In this document: positions 23,036 through 34,263 of the stretch, in pieces
Layout: every line of letters starts with the position of its first letter
How positions within the stretch are numbered: the first letter of the stretch is position 1
Assembly: GCA_963920765.1 (NCBI GenBank)
Contig: OY987245.1
Location: 4,170,727 to 4,234,726 of the forward strand
From: Ulota crispa
Lineage: Eukaryota > Streptophyta > Bryopsida > Orthotrichales > Orthotrichaceae
Reading direction: 5' to 3'
Length of the DNA: 64,000 nt
Made by a program: the position numbers and the translations under genes
Notes under the pieces: model-generated
Told to the model about the DNA's origin: nothing
The model's input: the letters and a program-made list of their open reading frames with translations, nothing else
Databases searched by the model: none

Positions 23036-24012
23036 GAAAAATTTCACAGATAACATAGAAATTTGCCATATTTACATGGGTACCCTTGCTTTTTTAAAAC
23101 TACACAAATATCCTTGGTCCATAACTTTTAGGAGCTTGTTTTGTTATGTGCGCTACTTCTTTCATGACCAATGTTAACCTCTCAAGGCCCATGCACTTTC
23201 TCGAGTTTCTCGTAATTTGTTCTTGGATGAACAAAATGTCAACATTTTGATAAGTTGCATCAAAATTTAAAAAAAAAAAATTGTAACCATAAAAATTCAA
23301 ACTAGATATGTTAGAGATCACATAGGAAAAGAAAACACAACAATATCACTTATGGATTGAAAGATTATAACATTTGATCAAGAGGGTGTTAAAACCTTGA
23401 AAGTGATTTGAATTCTTTCAATCCTCTTTTCACATCTCAAATTTAAAATTGAGGATATCAAAAAAATATGAGTATGTAAACTACAACACGTATAACCCTA
23501 ACTAGTTTATGGCTTCTTAAAATCTACTCTACAACTTTTTAAAATAAATTTCTAATGTGATTGTTTCTCCAAGCTCTAGTGTACATGAGGCTCATTTCCA
23601 AGAGCTCTCAATACTAGAAAGTGAAGATTTGCAATGGACACCCTTGCACAAAATCTTAAATGAAAAAAATCATAATTAGTCATTTTCAAAATCAAACTTT
23701 TGATACTAAAACAAGACTTCAACAAGAATTTTAAAAACAAAAAAAGCATTGTAATTAGTCATGAAGAGAATTTAGGCATCCCAAATTACAAACAAGGAGG
23801 GACAGTTTTGGTCCCCTTGGGCCTTGAGGGTTTAAAACAAGGAGTGCAATAGAACAAAAATGAAGCAACGTGCACACAAGAGAGAAAGAAGTGACATGAA
23901 CAATATAACAAATGTTTGAAAATTACTAACCAAGGATATTTGTGTAATTTCTGAAAACCAAGGGCATCTATGCAACTATCACAAACTTTACGGGTATTCA
24001 TAAAATTTTCCA
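23036..24012. mobile_element. Inverted-repeat element L, copy 1, split by a TTAA MITE
   Basis: The left arm (to 23173) and right arm (from 23836) pair: CACAAATATCCTTGGTCC on the left, ACCAAGGATATTTGTGTAA on the right, plus GTAGC-ACTTCTTTC against GAAAGAAGTGAC. Element 23178-23831 sits in the middle. Copy 2 at 24611-25286 lacks that insertion. Confidence 0.68.
23178..23831. mobile_element. TTAA-type MITE, subfamily P3, inside element L
   Basis: Left end CCTCTCAAGGCCCATG after TTAA (23174-23177), right end TTGGGCCTTGAGGG followed by TTTAA. Interior matches 29612-30268 in the same orientation (ATAACATTTGATCAAGAG-like, TCAATCCTCTTTTCACATCT). It interrupts L copy 1; L copy 2 reads through this point near 24765-24800. 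Confidence 0.75.
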
Positions 24013-24017
24013 ATAAT

Positions 24018-24267
24018 CACCATATTAGATAAATTGGAAAAAATAGTACTTTTTGAGACTTTTGAAAGTTTTAAGTGATTACTTAAAACCAAGTTTTAGT
24101 TTTTTTTGGATACATGTATCGTCACATGAGAGGAGAAATTTGCAAGAGAAAAAATCTTAGTGGCTCAAACTAAATTTGATACCTTTGAATCTGTTTAAGG
24201 TGGCTTCTTTGGATCCAAGTGACGTACAAATTGGGACCCCGTTTTCCCCAATTTACCTAATATGGTG
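24018..24267. mobile_element. MITE family E, copy 3 (diverged)
   Basis: Left end CACCATATTAGATAAATTGG, right end CCAATTTACCTAATATGGTG, 19 of 20 pairing. Interior shares the AAACCAAGTTTTAG and GAAATTTGCAAGAGAAAAAA blocks with 7856 and 15263. Non-coding. Confidence 0.66.
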
Positions 24268-24336
24268 TTAATAGTGACGTGAGTAAAAGGAATCCAAATT
24301 TGAAATAAAAAAGTCCAAGCACTAACTGTTCGGTAC

Positions 24337-24600
24337 CTTCTCCGAAATTTTCCACGAAGGTATACTGAATCTTCGACTTGCACGCCGCACCCTGCAGTTA
24401 TTTGCATAAAAAAAAGGATTAAAATGACCAGAAAGGAAAGAAAATTTGCTGTAGACACGGAGGGAATGAGCTCATCGATACCCATTCTGAGGACCGGAGC
24501 TTTGCAAGCTCCAATATTTCTTCCAGTCAAGCACAAGTATAAAATTTCCACTCCCACAAGTAGCTGATAAATGTCCATCCTTCGCTTGCATTTAAATATC
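24337..24600 (-). pseudogene. Exon-like fragment, product not recognised
   Basis: A GC-richer island holds a candidate spliced unit on the minus strand. One open segment (about 24600-24483) includes KDGHLSATCGSG and LVLDWKKYW. A possible GTATCG donor follows at 24481, and a TGCAG acceptor at 24394-24392 leads to a 55-bp segment, 24391-24337, reading CGVQVEDSVYLRGKFRR, followed by GTACCG. The phases join. I do not recognise a family. It may be a captured or relict gene fragment, or chance. Confidence 0.3.
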
Positions 24601-24610
24601 GGGAACATTT

Positions 24611-25286
24611 GATGGATACCTCTGAAATTTGTGATATTTATATAAATACCCCTGATTTTTCAGAAGTTGCACAAATACTTTTGGATCATAAATTTTAGGC
24701 ATTTGTTTTGTTGTACTGGTCGCTTCCTTCTTCCTTTGTGTGCAAGTTGTTTCTTTTTTGTTCCATTGCACTTTCTTCTCCAACATTGATCACAAAGGAA
24801 GTGACAAGAACAACAAAATAAACTCCTAAAATTTATGGTCCAAGGGTATTTGTACAATTTCTGAAAAACAAGAGGTAAGGTAGAAATACCATAAACGGTT
24901 AAAATAAGCTACTTTAGCCTGTACGATATGGGGAATTTCTTGAGAAATAAAACTCAATTTGTGGAGAAATAAGGATAAAGAAGAGTGCAAAGAAAACAAA
25001 AAAATTACTCAAGAATGAATACTTGTGCAATATAAATGTGGATTCTTGATTTCAACCAATTCTCGTTTCATAGGTGCACCTATGGCTACCTCTAGAACCT
25101 TGTTCCAAAACAAATTCAAACCAATCAAATGTGAGAAAACAACATCTTTTTGAAATCTTTTTCAAAACCAGCTCTTATTGGTTTTAGAACAATCTACTCT
25201 GCCATTATCAAGGAGTAACCGTTTATGGTATTCCTACCTCATGTATGCAAATATCTCAAACTTTAGGATATTTATCAAAATTTCCC
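24611..25286. mobile_element. Inverted-repeat element L, copy 2, carrying MITE M
   Basis: The left arm (AGAAGTTGCACAAATACTTT, TTTAGGCATTTGTTTTGTTG) pairs with the right arm (AAAATTTATGGTCC, ATTTGTACAATTTCTG). The right arm is split at about 24879 by MITE M and resumes at 25239 with ATGTATGCAAATATCTC, matching the right end of copy 1. It is directly followed by a TTAA element. Confidence 0.65.
24879..25238. mobile_element. MITE M (360 bp), nested in element L
   Basis: Left end GGTAGAAATACCATAAACGG, right end CCGTTTATGGTATTCCTACC, 19 of 20 pairing. Sequence of L continues on either side. The superfamily is not clear from the ends alone. Confidence 0.72.
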
Positions 25287-25290
25287 TTAA

Positions 25291-25531
25291 CCCCTGAGCG
25301 CCCCAGCACCCCAAATCTAACCTCTCCATTTTTAAAAATACGTTAACTTTGACCATTATAATCTTTTGATCCGTGCAATGAATGTTTATCAAATTTATCA
25401 TACATCTGCAAACCCTAAACATTGTGCAAGATCAAAGACTAACTCTTCTAAATGTTATTTTTAAACTTGTAGCGTCAGATTGATTGCAACGAGGTCCAAC
25501 CCAGCACGAATTTGGGCTGGGCGCTCAGGGG
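25291..25531. mobile_element. TTAA-flanked MITE, subfamily P6 (241 bp)
   Basis: Left end CCCCTGAGCGCCCCAGC, right end GCTGGGCGCTCAGGGG, flanked by TTAA (25287-25290, 25532-25535). Same end type as 14254-15039 with a short interior. Confidence 0.87.
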
Positions 25532-25539
25532 TTAAATAT

Positions 25540-26010
25540 TCGAGGTCTTTGAATCCGAATATGAGTGAGTACAAGATTTGGTCTTCAGCGTTGAAATATG
25601 TGCCCCGGGACCACACTCAGTTCTGGGATGATCATTGATCAGAATCCGAAGAGGCCGGGCGAGGAAAGCGAATATTAACTGATGGATTCCAACGGTTGAT
25701 GGCGGAGACAAAAGACAAAAGACAAAAGGAGAGAGGAGAGCTCACGGGATGCTGTACTACTCTACTCTAGTGTCTAGTCTACTCCAGGAGAGTGAGAAAT
25801 GATATTGCGGCGACGGAGCTGGAGATTCGCGCTCATGAATGGAGTATCTGAGGGCTGAAACTGAATTTTGGGTAGGTGAAATTTCTTGAAATATTTTTCA
25901 GTAAATTTTCCTTGAAAGACAAGAAGAATTGGCATCTAACTCAAGTTGTTTCATATTTTTTGGAACTTTGTGGAATTAGTTATGAAAATTTGAAGTGGAA
26001 AGGCTATAGG
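25540..26010. other. Unassigned low-repeat stretch
   Basis: Balanced composition with CG dinucleotides in 25560-25860 and a short ACAAAAG triplicate near 25712. No gene recognised. Confidence 0.4.
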
Positions 26011-26122
26011 GTTCTAAAATGTAGTACCTCCTCAAATGTACATTACATGTACACTATTGAAGGGTTTTGAAAAACAACATATACAAACAAAATACATTTG
26101 AGGAGGTGCTCCATTTTAGAGC
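26011..26122. mobile_element. Small palindromic MITE D, copy 2 (112 bp)
   Basis: Left end GTTCTAAAATGTAGTACCTC, right end GAGGTGCTCCATTTTAGAGC, same length as copy 1 at 21524. The stem includes CCTCAAATGTAC and ACATTTGAGGAGG. Confidence 0.72.
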
Positions 26123-26534
26123 ATGTTCCGAATTAGAGCCTTCTACCTTACTTGTAGTAGTCAGAGATTAGGGATAGTGTACACCAATGATTGGGAAATG
26201 GGCGATTAGTGTATTCTCAACCGGTTGAAATTGCAAAAAACCGATTGAGACTTGAAACTATCGGATAAAACATCGGCCATTGTTCTCCAAAATCTAATTA
26301 TAGTATATTATAGTATATTTATAGAATTTCACAAGAAATAACAAGTCCATGCTATGGAAAATCTAGTTCTAATTGGGAAATGCCAGATTTTGGCTGATGA
26401 AGCTAAAATTTCTCCCCAAACTTTAGTGTACACTAGGGGTAGTCACAGCACTTTTTTGGTCGCATGTGGAAATGAGAACACAAACATGTTGATTTGTGGT
26501 TGGCTGCCGGAGCTAATGTTTTTGTTAGCATGTG

Positions 26535-26594
26535 AAACTTCTCACCACTCCATTCTTCTCCTCTAGAGGTGAAGAATGGGGTGGTGAGAAGTTT
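26535..26594. repeat. 60-bp hairpin with 24-bp arms
   Basis: AAACTTCTCACCACTCCATT on the left pairs with AATGGGGTGGTGAGAAGTTT on the right around a CCTCTAGAGG core. The size is in the range of a small-RNA hairpin, but it may be a tiny MITE. Confidence 0.65.
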
Positions 26595-26622
26595 GGCATG
26601 AGAAGTTTCACCTCTCACAACC

Positions 26623-27044
26623 CACGTTGCACCTTATTGTGCTTGTTTTTATCGTTGACTAAGTGCTCATGTTGGTGGAGAATGCAGTAATTCTGAAAAT
26701 CGGTAATCATTTCCCATTCTCATTCTCCAAAACAAACAAACGGGGTGTCATTGTAAACTAAAATAATCCAGCTAGTTCAGCGTTGAGTACTGGCACTGCG
26801 GCAAAAACAATGGTGCATCGATTTCTAATATAAGCTCAAAGTTTTGCTAAAGTGTCTTGCCCACAGCAATGATGAGCGGGAGTGAAGGGGCATTTACATG
26901 AGAGTATGCAGAAGAGTATGTAGATGTAGCCCTCCCGGGACTGCACACGCATGCACACTCATGCATACGCATTTTTTGTTTCTACTTGTTTAATATGGGT
27001 AAGTAGAAGGGTAATTCCATTTTATAAATTTATTAGATGCATGT
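26623..27044. other. Unassigned intergenic stretch
   Basis: No gene or paired ends were seen. A CATGCACACTCATGCATACGC simple-sequence patch lies near 26950. Confidence 0.4.
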
Positions 27045-27048
27045 CTAG

Positions 27049-27979
27049 CCCCTAAAGGCCTAAGCAGTTTTCTCCAATGAAAGTCACTGTTAACTGCCAC
27101 TTTGGGAGGAATGAGTAGAAAAGTAGGAAATAAAATTTGTTTTGCAAATCCAACCATAGGATCTTGCCTTAGACTAGAAGAGATACTTATGGGAAAAAAT
27201 TAGGTCATTCTAGCTGGAGAGGAGGGAGATATTTAGATCTAAAGTGAAAAAAAGGTTTCTTTTGTGCTGTCCAAAAATTTTTAGAAGCCTTTGTCCACAC
27301 TCACATGAAAAAAATTACTCTACACAAAGTTGATGTTTATTTTTTCCATGTAGCAGACCAAGTTAGGTATGTGTGGGAGAATTTTCAAATCAATTGGAAC
27401 TATACAACACATGGGGGAAAATAGTAAGTAAAAAGAAGTAGAGAATGAGTCAAATCACTAGATTGTTAAGATTTTAATTATTAAAATGAAAAAATGAAAA
27501 TCCCAATGGTTATAATGTTGTGATAAACAATTACTTCCTTAGGTTAAGTTTTTTTTCCAAAATATTGAAAATTGTGGAAAATAAAGGACTTCAAAGTTTA
27601 TCTTAGAGTAGAGAATCCATAACTGCCCACAAACTAAAACATCTCATAACTTTCATCTCATCAATTGAAGTTGAATGATTCAAAGCCACCCACATATAAA
27701 AAAATCTAAAGAACCAATTTCTGGTTTTTATTTTTAGAAAATACCAAATTTTAAGAAGTTTTTGGGCTGCCCGGATTGCCCTCCCTCCCTTGGGCAGCAG
27801 AAATTCTTGCATAACTTCTTTGTCAAATGTCAAAATGACAAAAAAATTAGATTCCCGAGTAGGTCTTGGAATTCCCCACCTTCCATAAAAGTTTAAATTT
27901 TTTATAAAAACTAGATTAGCTATAGGTACATGCCAAAATCTCAACTGTCCCTCGGGGGGGACAGCTGGGCTTTTAGGGG
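27049..27979. mobile_element. P1 MITE with a CTAG target duplication
   Basis: Left end CCCCTAAAGGCCTAAGCAG, right end GGCTTTTAGGGG. The flanks are CTAG on both sides (27045-27048, 27980-27983) instead of TTAA. A non-canonical but identical tetranucleotide supports a true 4-bp duplication. Interior collinear with 33353 and 35875. Confidence 0.83.
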
Positions 27980-28096
27980 CTAGAGTTGCTTTCACTTTCA
28001 ATGTCTATAATTTTTGAAAATAAAAACTTTGAATTCATAATGGGTTCCAACTAACTTTAAGTGAATTAAATGAAATTTCAACTATGATTGTTTTTG

Positions 28097-28692
28097 GGAA
28101 TTTGTATGTGCACACTTGGGGTTTAGTACATAACATTGCACGAGGGTTTATTCCCCCCCCCAATTGTGGAGGAATATCCCTTCCTATATACCTAGGGGAG
28201 TATTTAGCTATAAATTCTCAATGTTAATTGGTCCTCGGGCAGAGCTGGCAAATGGCATTCACTGGGGGAGCAAGAGGGACCCCTCTAGTGAAGGTTAACA
28301 ATGTTATGATATATGCACACCAAGGGAGGGGTAAATCTTAGATATTCATCATCAACAAGCTAAATTTGGAATATTTGAATTCAAATTTGGATTTAGAGAC
28401 CTTGGTTTAGTTTAGAACCACAAAAAATGATACAATTAAACAACATCTATTGGAAAAACTTAGCTAGGGGCCAAATGATTACTTTTATCCTTATTTGTAA
28501 AAAAACTAAGCTTTTCCACAAGGTGTTGTTCAATTATATATTTCTTTGCAGTTCTAGACTAATTCAAGGTCTCTAGATCCAAGTTTGAATTCAAATTTTC
28601 CAAATTTAGCTTGTTGATGGTGAATATATCTAAGATTTACCGCCTCCTCCACTGTGTGTATATCAAACCCCGAGTGTGCACAGATATTTCCC
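28097..28692. mobile_element. MITE G, copy 2, interrupted by MITE H
   Basis: Left end GGGAATTTGTATGTGCACAC, right end GTGTGCACAGATATTTCCC. The interior (ATCATCAACAAGCTAAATT and its mirror) matches 22295-22703. Segment 28130-28308 is foreign. Confidence 0.72.
28130..28308. mobile_element. MITE H, inverted copy nested in MITE G
   Basis: Left end CATAACATTGCACGAGGG, right end GAAGGTTAACAATGTTATG. Reverse of 10072-10266, with the GGCAAATGGCATTCACTGGG and CTAGTGAAGGTTAACAATG blocks. It is a second uninterrupted example of the site used by the insertion at 38134. Confidence 0.78.
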
Positions 28693-28763
28693 TTTGTTTT
28701 TTTGTGCGAATCATATTAGATGTTCCGTATTTGGTATGCATTGTAATATATAGTATACTATAA

Positions 28764-29167
28764 CCCCTAAATGCCCATTGTCCCTTTGGGGGACAAATGG
28801 AATTTTAGGCATGTACCTATGGCTAAACTACTTTGCATGATTTTTTGAAACTTTTATTCAAGGTGAGGAATTCAAAGATCTACTTGGGAATATAAAAAAA
28901 TTTTCATTCCGACATTTACTGGAGAAGTAAAAAATGAATAACTGAAAAGCAGGGGACTTTGGGCTGCCCAAAGTCCCCTATTTTTCAGTTATTCATTTTT
29001 TACTTCTTCAATAAATGTTGGAATGAAGATTTTTTTTATATTCTCAAGTAGATCTTTGAATTCCTCACCTTGAATAAAAGTTTCAAAAAATCATGCAAAG
29101 TAGTTTAGCCATAGGTAAATGCCCAAAATTCCATTTGTCCCCGAAAGGGACAATGGGCATTTAGGGG
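28764..29167. mobile_element. Palindromic P2 element with ATAA target duplication
   Basis: Left end CCCCTAAATGCCCATTGTCC, right end GGACAATGGGCATTTAGGGG. Flanks are ATAA on both sides (28760-28763, 29168-29171). The whole 404 bp is an inverted repeat: the two arms meet at GGGCTGCCC near 28967. Strong hairpin potential, no coding. Confidence 0.87.
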
Positions 29168-29611
29168 ATAAGCTGGCAAACAAAATAAATAAATAAAACT
29201 TTAAAGATCCCTTTTGGTGGAATTTTGTGTTGTTTTTTTGCAAACTTGTGCAACCTACACAAGGGTGAGGACTTAAAGAGTTAATACATATAATAACATG
29301 AATATATCTAAACATAAATATATACATGTGAATACAAATATCAATAAAAACATGAATATAAACATAAATGCAATGACATGCATAAAGATAAAATTAAAGA
29401 TAATCATAAATACAACATATTTTAGTGTTTTTGTTTTTGTTAAATAGTGAATTAACTAAAGTAACCAAGTAAGCATTCAATATTAGTTGTGGTTATCAAT
29501 ACATTTTGCCAAAAATAACACAACCCATACTCCTTTACCTTGTTTTTTTTTCAATGTACTAAAAAAAACCCCCCACATTCTCAAGATCACAAGTCACTGC
29601 AATTAAATTAA

Positions 29612-30268
29612 CCTCTAAATGTGCAAGGCTTTTTTGAGCTTCTTGAAATCCCATGAAAATGAACACTCAACCAACCTTTTCATAAATTTCATCAAGTTTT
29701 TGTTAATTGTAACCATACACATTTAAACTAAACATGTTAGCAATTGCATAAAAAAGTAAAACAAAACATTATCATTTATAGTTTGAAAAATTATAATGGT
29801 TAAATTAGAGAGGTGTTAAAATTGCAAAAGTGACTATAAGCCTTCCAATCCTCATTTTGCATGTCAAATCTAAAAAATTGGTCACCAAAAAAGTATGAGG
29901 TTTAAACCTTTAAGGTCATTACATGTCTCACTTTAATCAATATACAGCTTTCAAAATATACTCCTATTTTTTTAATGAACTTCTAATGTAGAGCTTGTCT
30001 CCAAGCTTTATTGTATTTGAGGCTCATTTTGAAGATTTTTTAACACTAGAACCCCAAGATTGCAATGCACAATGCACACCCTTGTACAAAAAAATGAGTA
30101 TAAAAATTATTCACATTCATTTTCAAAATCAGGTTTTTAGTGTTGAAAATAGATTTCAAAACAATCTTGTACTGAAACAAAACTATTAAAAAATAATGAT
30201 TTGATAAGATTTTATTCAATTTCAAGGTTTTGTAAACACCCAAATTGGGGGCCTTGGGTATTTAGGGG
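29612..30268. mobile_element. TTAA-type MITE, subfamily P3
   Basis: Left end CCTCTAAATGTGCAAGG after TTAA, right end CCTTGGGTATTTAGGGG before CTAA; the one-base mismatch in the duplication suggests age. Interior as in 23178, and inverse to 13043. Confidence 0.78.
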
Positions 30269-30546
30269 CTAAGTAGAAACATGTAGGGGTGAATTGGGTG
30301 GTGGAGCTGCTTCAAAAAGTTACCCAAAGACAAGTGGCGCTTCAAGATCCCCCCTAAATTGTGTCGCACACCCTTCTGGCTACCGCACACACATAAAAGT
30401 GGTAGCAAGACCGCACACCCATTGCACACTCCTATTTTCACTCCAAAGTTATAGGATGCCTAGTTTAGTATTGTTTTTCATTGCACATGCCCGTGAAAAC
30501 GCCTCATGAGCAACCTTTGGTAGGAAAGAGGCGAACAGCTTGACAT

Positions 30547-31290
30547 ATGGGGGTAGTTGCAAGAAACACTTCATAGTTTTGTCACAAACACCCTTAAAAC
30601 TGGTAGTACTAGGTAGTACTATGAGCTTTTGAAATAATTTTTTTTAAAATAAAATAAAATATGGAAAATTTGTAAAGCACTTAAAATAGCATGCACTTGA
30701 AAATTCAAACCTAGAAAAAAATTATTCTAAAAGTTATGCACAAAAATAGAGGGACAAAAATTACCAACAAAAAGGCAATTTCCTTTTTTTTTAAGGAAAT
30801 AGTAAAAAAGTTCAAAAAAATAAAATAAAAAATGACCATTGGTGATCACTGTCATTACCATGGGCTAATGCAATTGATTGTCAAAAAAAGTTTTTGACCT
30901 TACACTAGTGGAGAGAGACAGGTTGCTCACTTTGGGTGAATGGCTAGGACAAAGAAATAGGAATTTTCCAAAATTGGTCTACAGATACTTGTAACTCTTA
31001 CTCCTTAACAACCACCCTCATTTGTGGCCCTAAATTCACATTTTACGACCCAATGTAGTACTAAAAACCCTCAAAATAGCAAAAGTAGACAAATTATCTA
31101 AATCCCAAAAAAATACTACAATAATTTTAAAAAATACTTAAAAATTAGGAAATGTCTGCAACTTTGATGTTCACATTGTCCTGAAATTTCAGGTCAAAAG
31201 GTCTTTTGAAGCAAAAGATACAACACTAAAACATGCTATCAAGGTAGTAGGGGACAAAATGTAGTACACCCGTTTCTTGCAATCACCCAT
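30547..31290. mobile_element. MITE family I, copy 1 (744 bp)
   Basis: Left end ATGGGGGTAGTTGCAAGAAA, right end TTTCTTGCAATCACCCAT. Interior blocks shared with 58298-59142: AGTACTAAAAACCCTCAAAA, GCAAAAGTAGACA and TGAAATTTCAG-TCAAAAG. Non-coding. Confidence 0.72.
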
Positions 31291-31314
31291 GGGCAGGAGA
31301 TGAGTGGAAAGAAG

Positions 31315-31955
31315 GGGGCTTTAAACATCAAATTTTTCAAGTGGCTCACTTTGCAATTCACCTTAGTGAATTCACTGGTGAATAGCAAGGTGAGTCACCT
31401 CTAGAATTCACTCCTAACGTGAACTTCAAAAACTCACTTTTGGGCGACTCATCCTCTAGGATGTTTCAGACACTCAAATCTCCGACTTGTGCACAAAATC
31501 CTAATCGCAAACTCACGAATGTGTCAGACTTTAGGTGTGCTAGTGAAGAAAAATAGGGGGTTTCAAACATCAACTTTTTTAGGTGACTCACGTTGCGATT
31601 CACCTCTGTGAATTCACTAGTGAACCATGAGGTGACTCACCTCTAGACTTCACTCCTAACGTGATTCATGTGAGGAGTGAACTTCAGAAACCCACTTTTT
31701 TGGCTTCCTAGGGCTCATGCACCTGCGTCCTCAAACCCAAAAACTTCTTTTGCAGAAACTTCCGCAAACTCACGGGTGTCTCAGACTGCGCGTGCGAGGG
31801 AACATATACAATTTACTAGTGAGCAGAGTCCTGTGAGGTGAGAAGATCAAAGACAAGATTTCATGTTTGAAGCCCCCTAATAATTCACTAGTGACCGGTG
31901 ACTGGGGATCCTGTGAGGTGAGAAACTCAAAGGCCAGATTTTATGTTTGAACCCC
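31315..31955. repeat. Nested inverted repeats with GGGGG-TTTAAACATCAA ends
   Basis: Two left ends (GGGGGCTTTAAACATCAAA at about 31315, GGGGGTTTCAAACATCAAC at about 31556) face two right ends (ATGTTTGAAGCCCCC at about 31864-31879, ATGTTTGAACCCC at about 31943-31955). The inner pair is flanked by TA. The GTGACTCACCTCTAGA-TTCACTCC block occurs in both copies. Best read as one MITE inserted in a relative. Confidence 0.55.
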
Positions 31956-32086
31956 TATGTGAAGAAGAGATGCGGAGAAAACAAAACTGCAAAAGCAAGC
32001 AGCGCCGGCAGGGCGACGGGAGTGGTGCGAGGCTGCGAGTCGAGAGATTCGAGAGAACACCAAATCTCACACTGGTCTTAATAACT

Positions 32087-32206
32087 GCTCTGACAGCTTT
32101 TTTGTGGGGGCCATCGGAGAAAAGCTCCACTTTTCTCTTGAGGGAAAATTTCCAAACCTTGAAGCGGAGCTTTTCCACCCCTGGCCCTACAAAAAGGCTG
32201 TTAGAC
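32087..32206. mobile_element. Short MITE, about 120 bp
   Basis: CTCTGACAGCTTTTTTGTGG on the left mirrors CCCTACAAAAAGGCTGTTAG on the right, and GGAGAAAAGCTCC mirrors GGAGCTTTTCC further in. Superfamily unclear. Confidence 0.5.
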
Positions 32207-32209
32207 CAG

Positions 32210-32784
32210 CGCGGGTTTTGGTGTCCTCTTGATGCGATCAGCACATGGTTTCAGATTGTGAAACATCGTCATGGCAGCGGCCTCATTGGCTTCGTCAGTT
32301 TCCTCGTTTGCTTCCTTTCAAGGCCGGGCCACACAGGCCAGAACAGGCGGTAGAGCTTCTCCAGTCTTTCTTCCCAAACAGAGGACTGCAAACGGATTCT
32401 CCCGAGTGATTTTCCTGGTGCAGGGTGTGGCTTCGGGTAGGGTATAGCCTGAATCGCCAAAATGAGGATGAAAATAAAAACTGTGGGACCATTGTACATA
32501 ATCGTCGAAAGTAATATGCGCTGGCAACGGGTAGTGCCACAGCAGCAAACGAGCTTCCAAAATAAGAACACGTCAAATTTCTTGAATGCATAGAAAATTG
32601 GCGTCTCGGAAGGGAAATTTGACGAGCCCGGGCAGGATTCCCCGTGTGGCAAGCCGGTGCTGGACCTGGATTCCACACCCTTGCATACCCGGGCCCAGTG
32701 TTTGCCCGTTTGGCAAGCAAGGCTGGAGCTACTCTTAGAAACCAACATTTTGTAAAAACAGGGAGTGGAGGGAGAGGAGTTACT
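32210..32784. other. Unassigned stretch, GC-richer
   Basis: Several overlapping open frames lie on both strands, the longest 199 codons on the minus strand. None resembles a known protein and the overlap on opposite strands argues for compositional openness. Confidence 0.35.
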
Positions 32785-33325
32785 GGTTTCTGGAAAAGCA
32801 GATTCTTTGACTTTCAGAGGGCCCGCTTTTTTGGTTTGTTCAAAAACATTAGTTTTGAGAGTCCACAAACTGGCGTATCAAATCTCCTGCCCTAGAATGG
32901 TGGAGAGGTTATCTTTAGGTGAACAATAGATGAAAAGAAGGAAAAGTATTTGTCTCCGAGTTTTCCAAAAATACAAGTTACTCTTCATCCGTTTCAAACA
33001 GTAGGTTTTGTGCATGTGTGGCCCCGGCATCAAACCTGCAGTTTGAACAAAAAACAGGTGGCGGATTTTACATGTTTGTGAAAAATCAGATTCTTTGACT
33101 TTCTAGGGCTCACTTTTTGGTCTATTCAAAACTGTCAATTTTGAGAGTTCACAAATTGGCATCTCAAACCTCTTGCCCTAGAATAGTGGAGAGGTTATTT
33201 TTAGTTGGACAATAGATGAAAACTTGGAGAAGTGATTGTCTTCCAATTTTCCAAAAATATAAGTTACTTCATCATTCATTCCAAACTGCTGGATTGAGCT
33301 TGTGTGGTTCCGACATCAAGCTGTG
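32785..33325. repeat. Repeat J, two tandem copies
   Basis: Two units of about 290 bp lie head to tail (32785-33030 and 33078-33325). Each has CAGATTCTTTGACTTTC, CCCTAGAAT-GTGGAGAGG, ACAATAGATGAAAA, TTTTCCAAAAATA and GGCATCAAAC or GACATCAAGC. They show the uninterrupted site into which MITE H inserted at 10072. Confidence 0.72.
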
Positions 33326-33352
33326 GCACTAGGCGCCTTGGTTGGATATTAC

Positions 33353-34263
33353 CCCCTAAAGGACCAAGCCTTTTTTCTGCCACTTCTAGGAGGTTTAGAA
33401 AAAAGGGATTTTATGTTTTTTTTTTGGCAAATCCAACTGTAGGATCTTGCCCCAAATTGGAAGAGGTACCTGTGGGAAAAAAATCAGCTCATTCCAAATG
33501 GCAAGGAGTGAGATATTTACATCTAAAGTGAAAAAAAAGGTTTTTTTCCATGCTGCCCAAAAATTTCAGAAGCCTTTGACCACTCTTATAACAAAAAAAT
33601 TACTCTACCCAAAGTTATGCTTTATTTTACCCATGTAGGAGATCAAGTTAGGTATGTGTGGGAAAATTTTCAAATCAATTGGAACTATACAACACATGGG
33701 AAAAAATAGTAAGTAAAAAGAAGTAGAAAATGAGTCAAAACACTAAATTTTTAAGAATCAAATTATGGAAATGAAAAATGCAAATCCCAATGGTGATAAT
33801 GTTGTGATAAAAAATCTAGTTCCTTTGGTTTTTTTTTTTTTTTCTAAAATATTGAAAATTGAGTAAAATAATGGACTTCAAAGTTTATTTTAGAGTAGAG
33901 ATTCCATAACTGCCCACAAACAAAAACTCCTCATAACTTTCATGTCATTGATTGGGATTGAATGATCCAAAGCTTCTCATGAATAAATACATCTAAAGAG
34001 CCAATTTCAAATTTGAGTTAAAAAAAAATAGTTTTTAAAGAAGTTTTTGGGCTGCCCTAAAGGGCAGTCCTCCCCAAATTTTCTAAAATTCATGCATAAC
34101 TTATTTGTTAAATGTTGGAATGAAGAAGAAATTTGATGCCCATGTAGATCTTTGAATTCCCCACCTTCAATAAAAGTTTCAGAAAGTTACACAAAGTGGT
34201 TTAGCCATAGGTACATGCCCGAAGTCCAACTTGTCCCCCAAAGGGACAACGGTCCTTTAGGGG
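33353..34263. mobile_element. P1 MITE with a TTAC target duplication
   Basis: Left end CCCCTAAAGGACCAAGCC, right end CGGTCCTTTAGGGG, flanked by TTAC on both sides (33349-33352, 34264-34267). 911 bp, collinear with 27049 and 35875. The frames open inside are not conserved between copies. Confidence 0.86.

Noticed and set aside
32269-32868. 199-codon minus-strand open frame
   Set aside because: Opposite and alternative frames are equally open, no domain is visible, and it overlaps a tandem repeat; it looks compositional.
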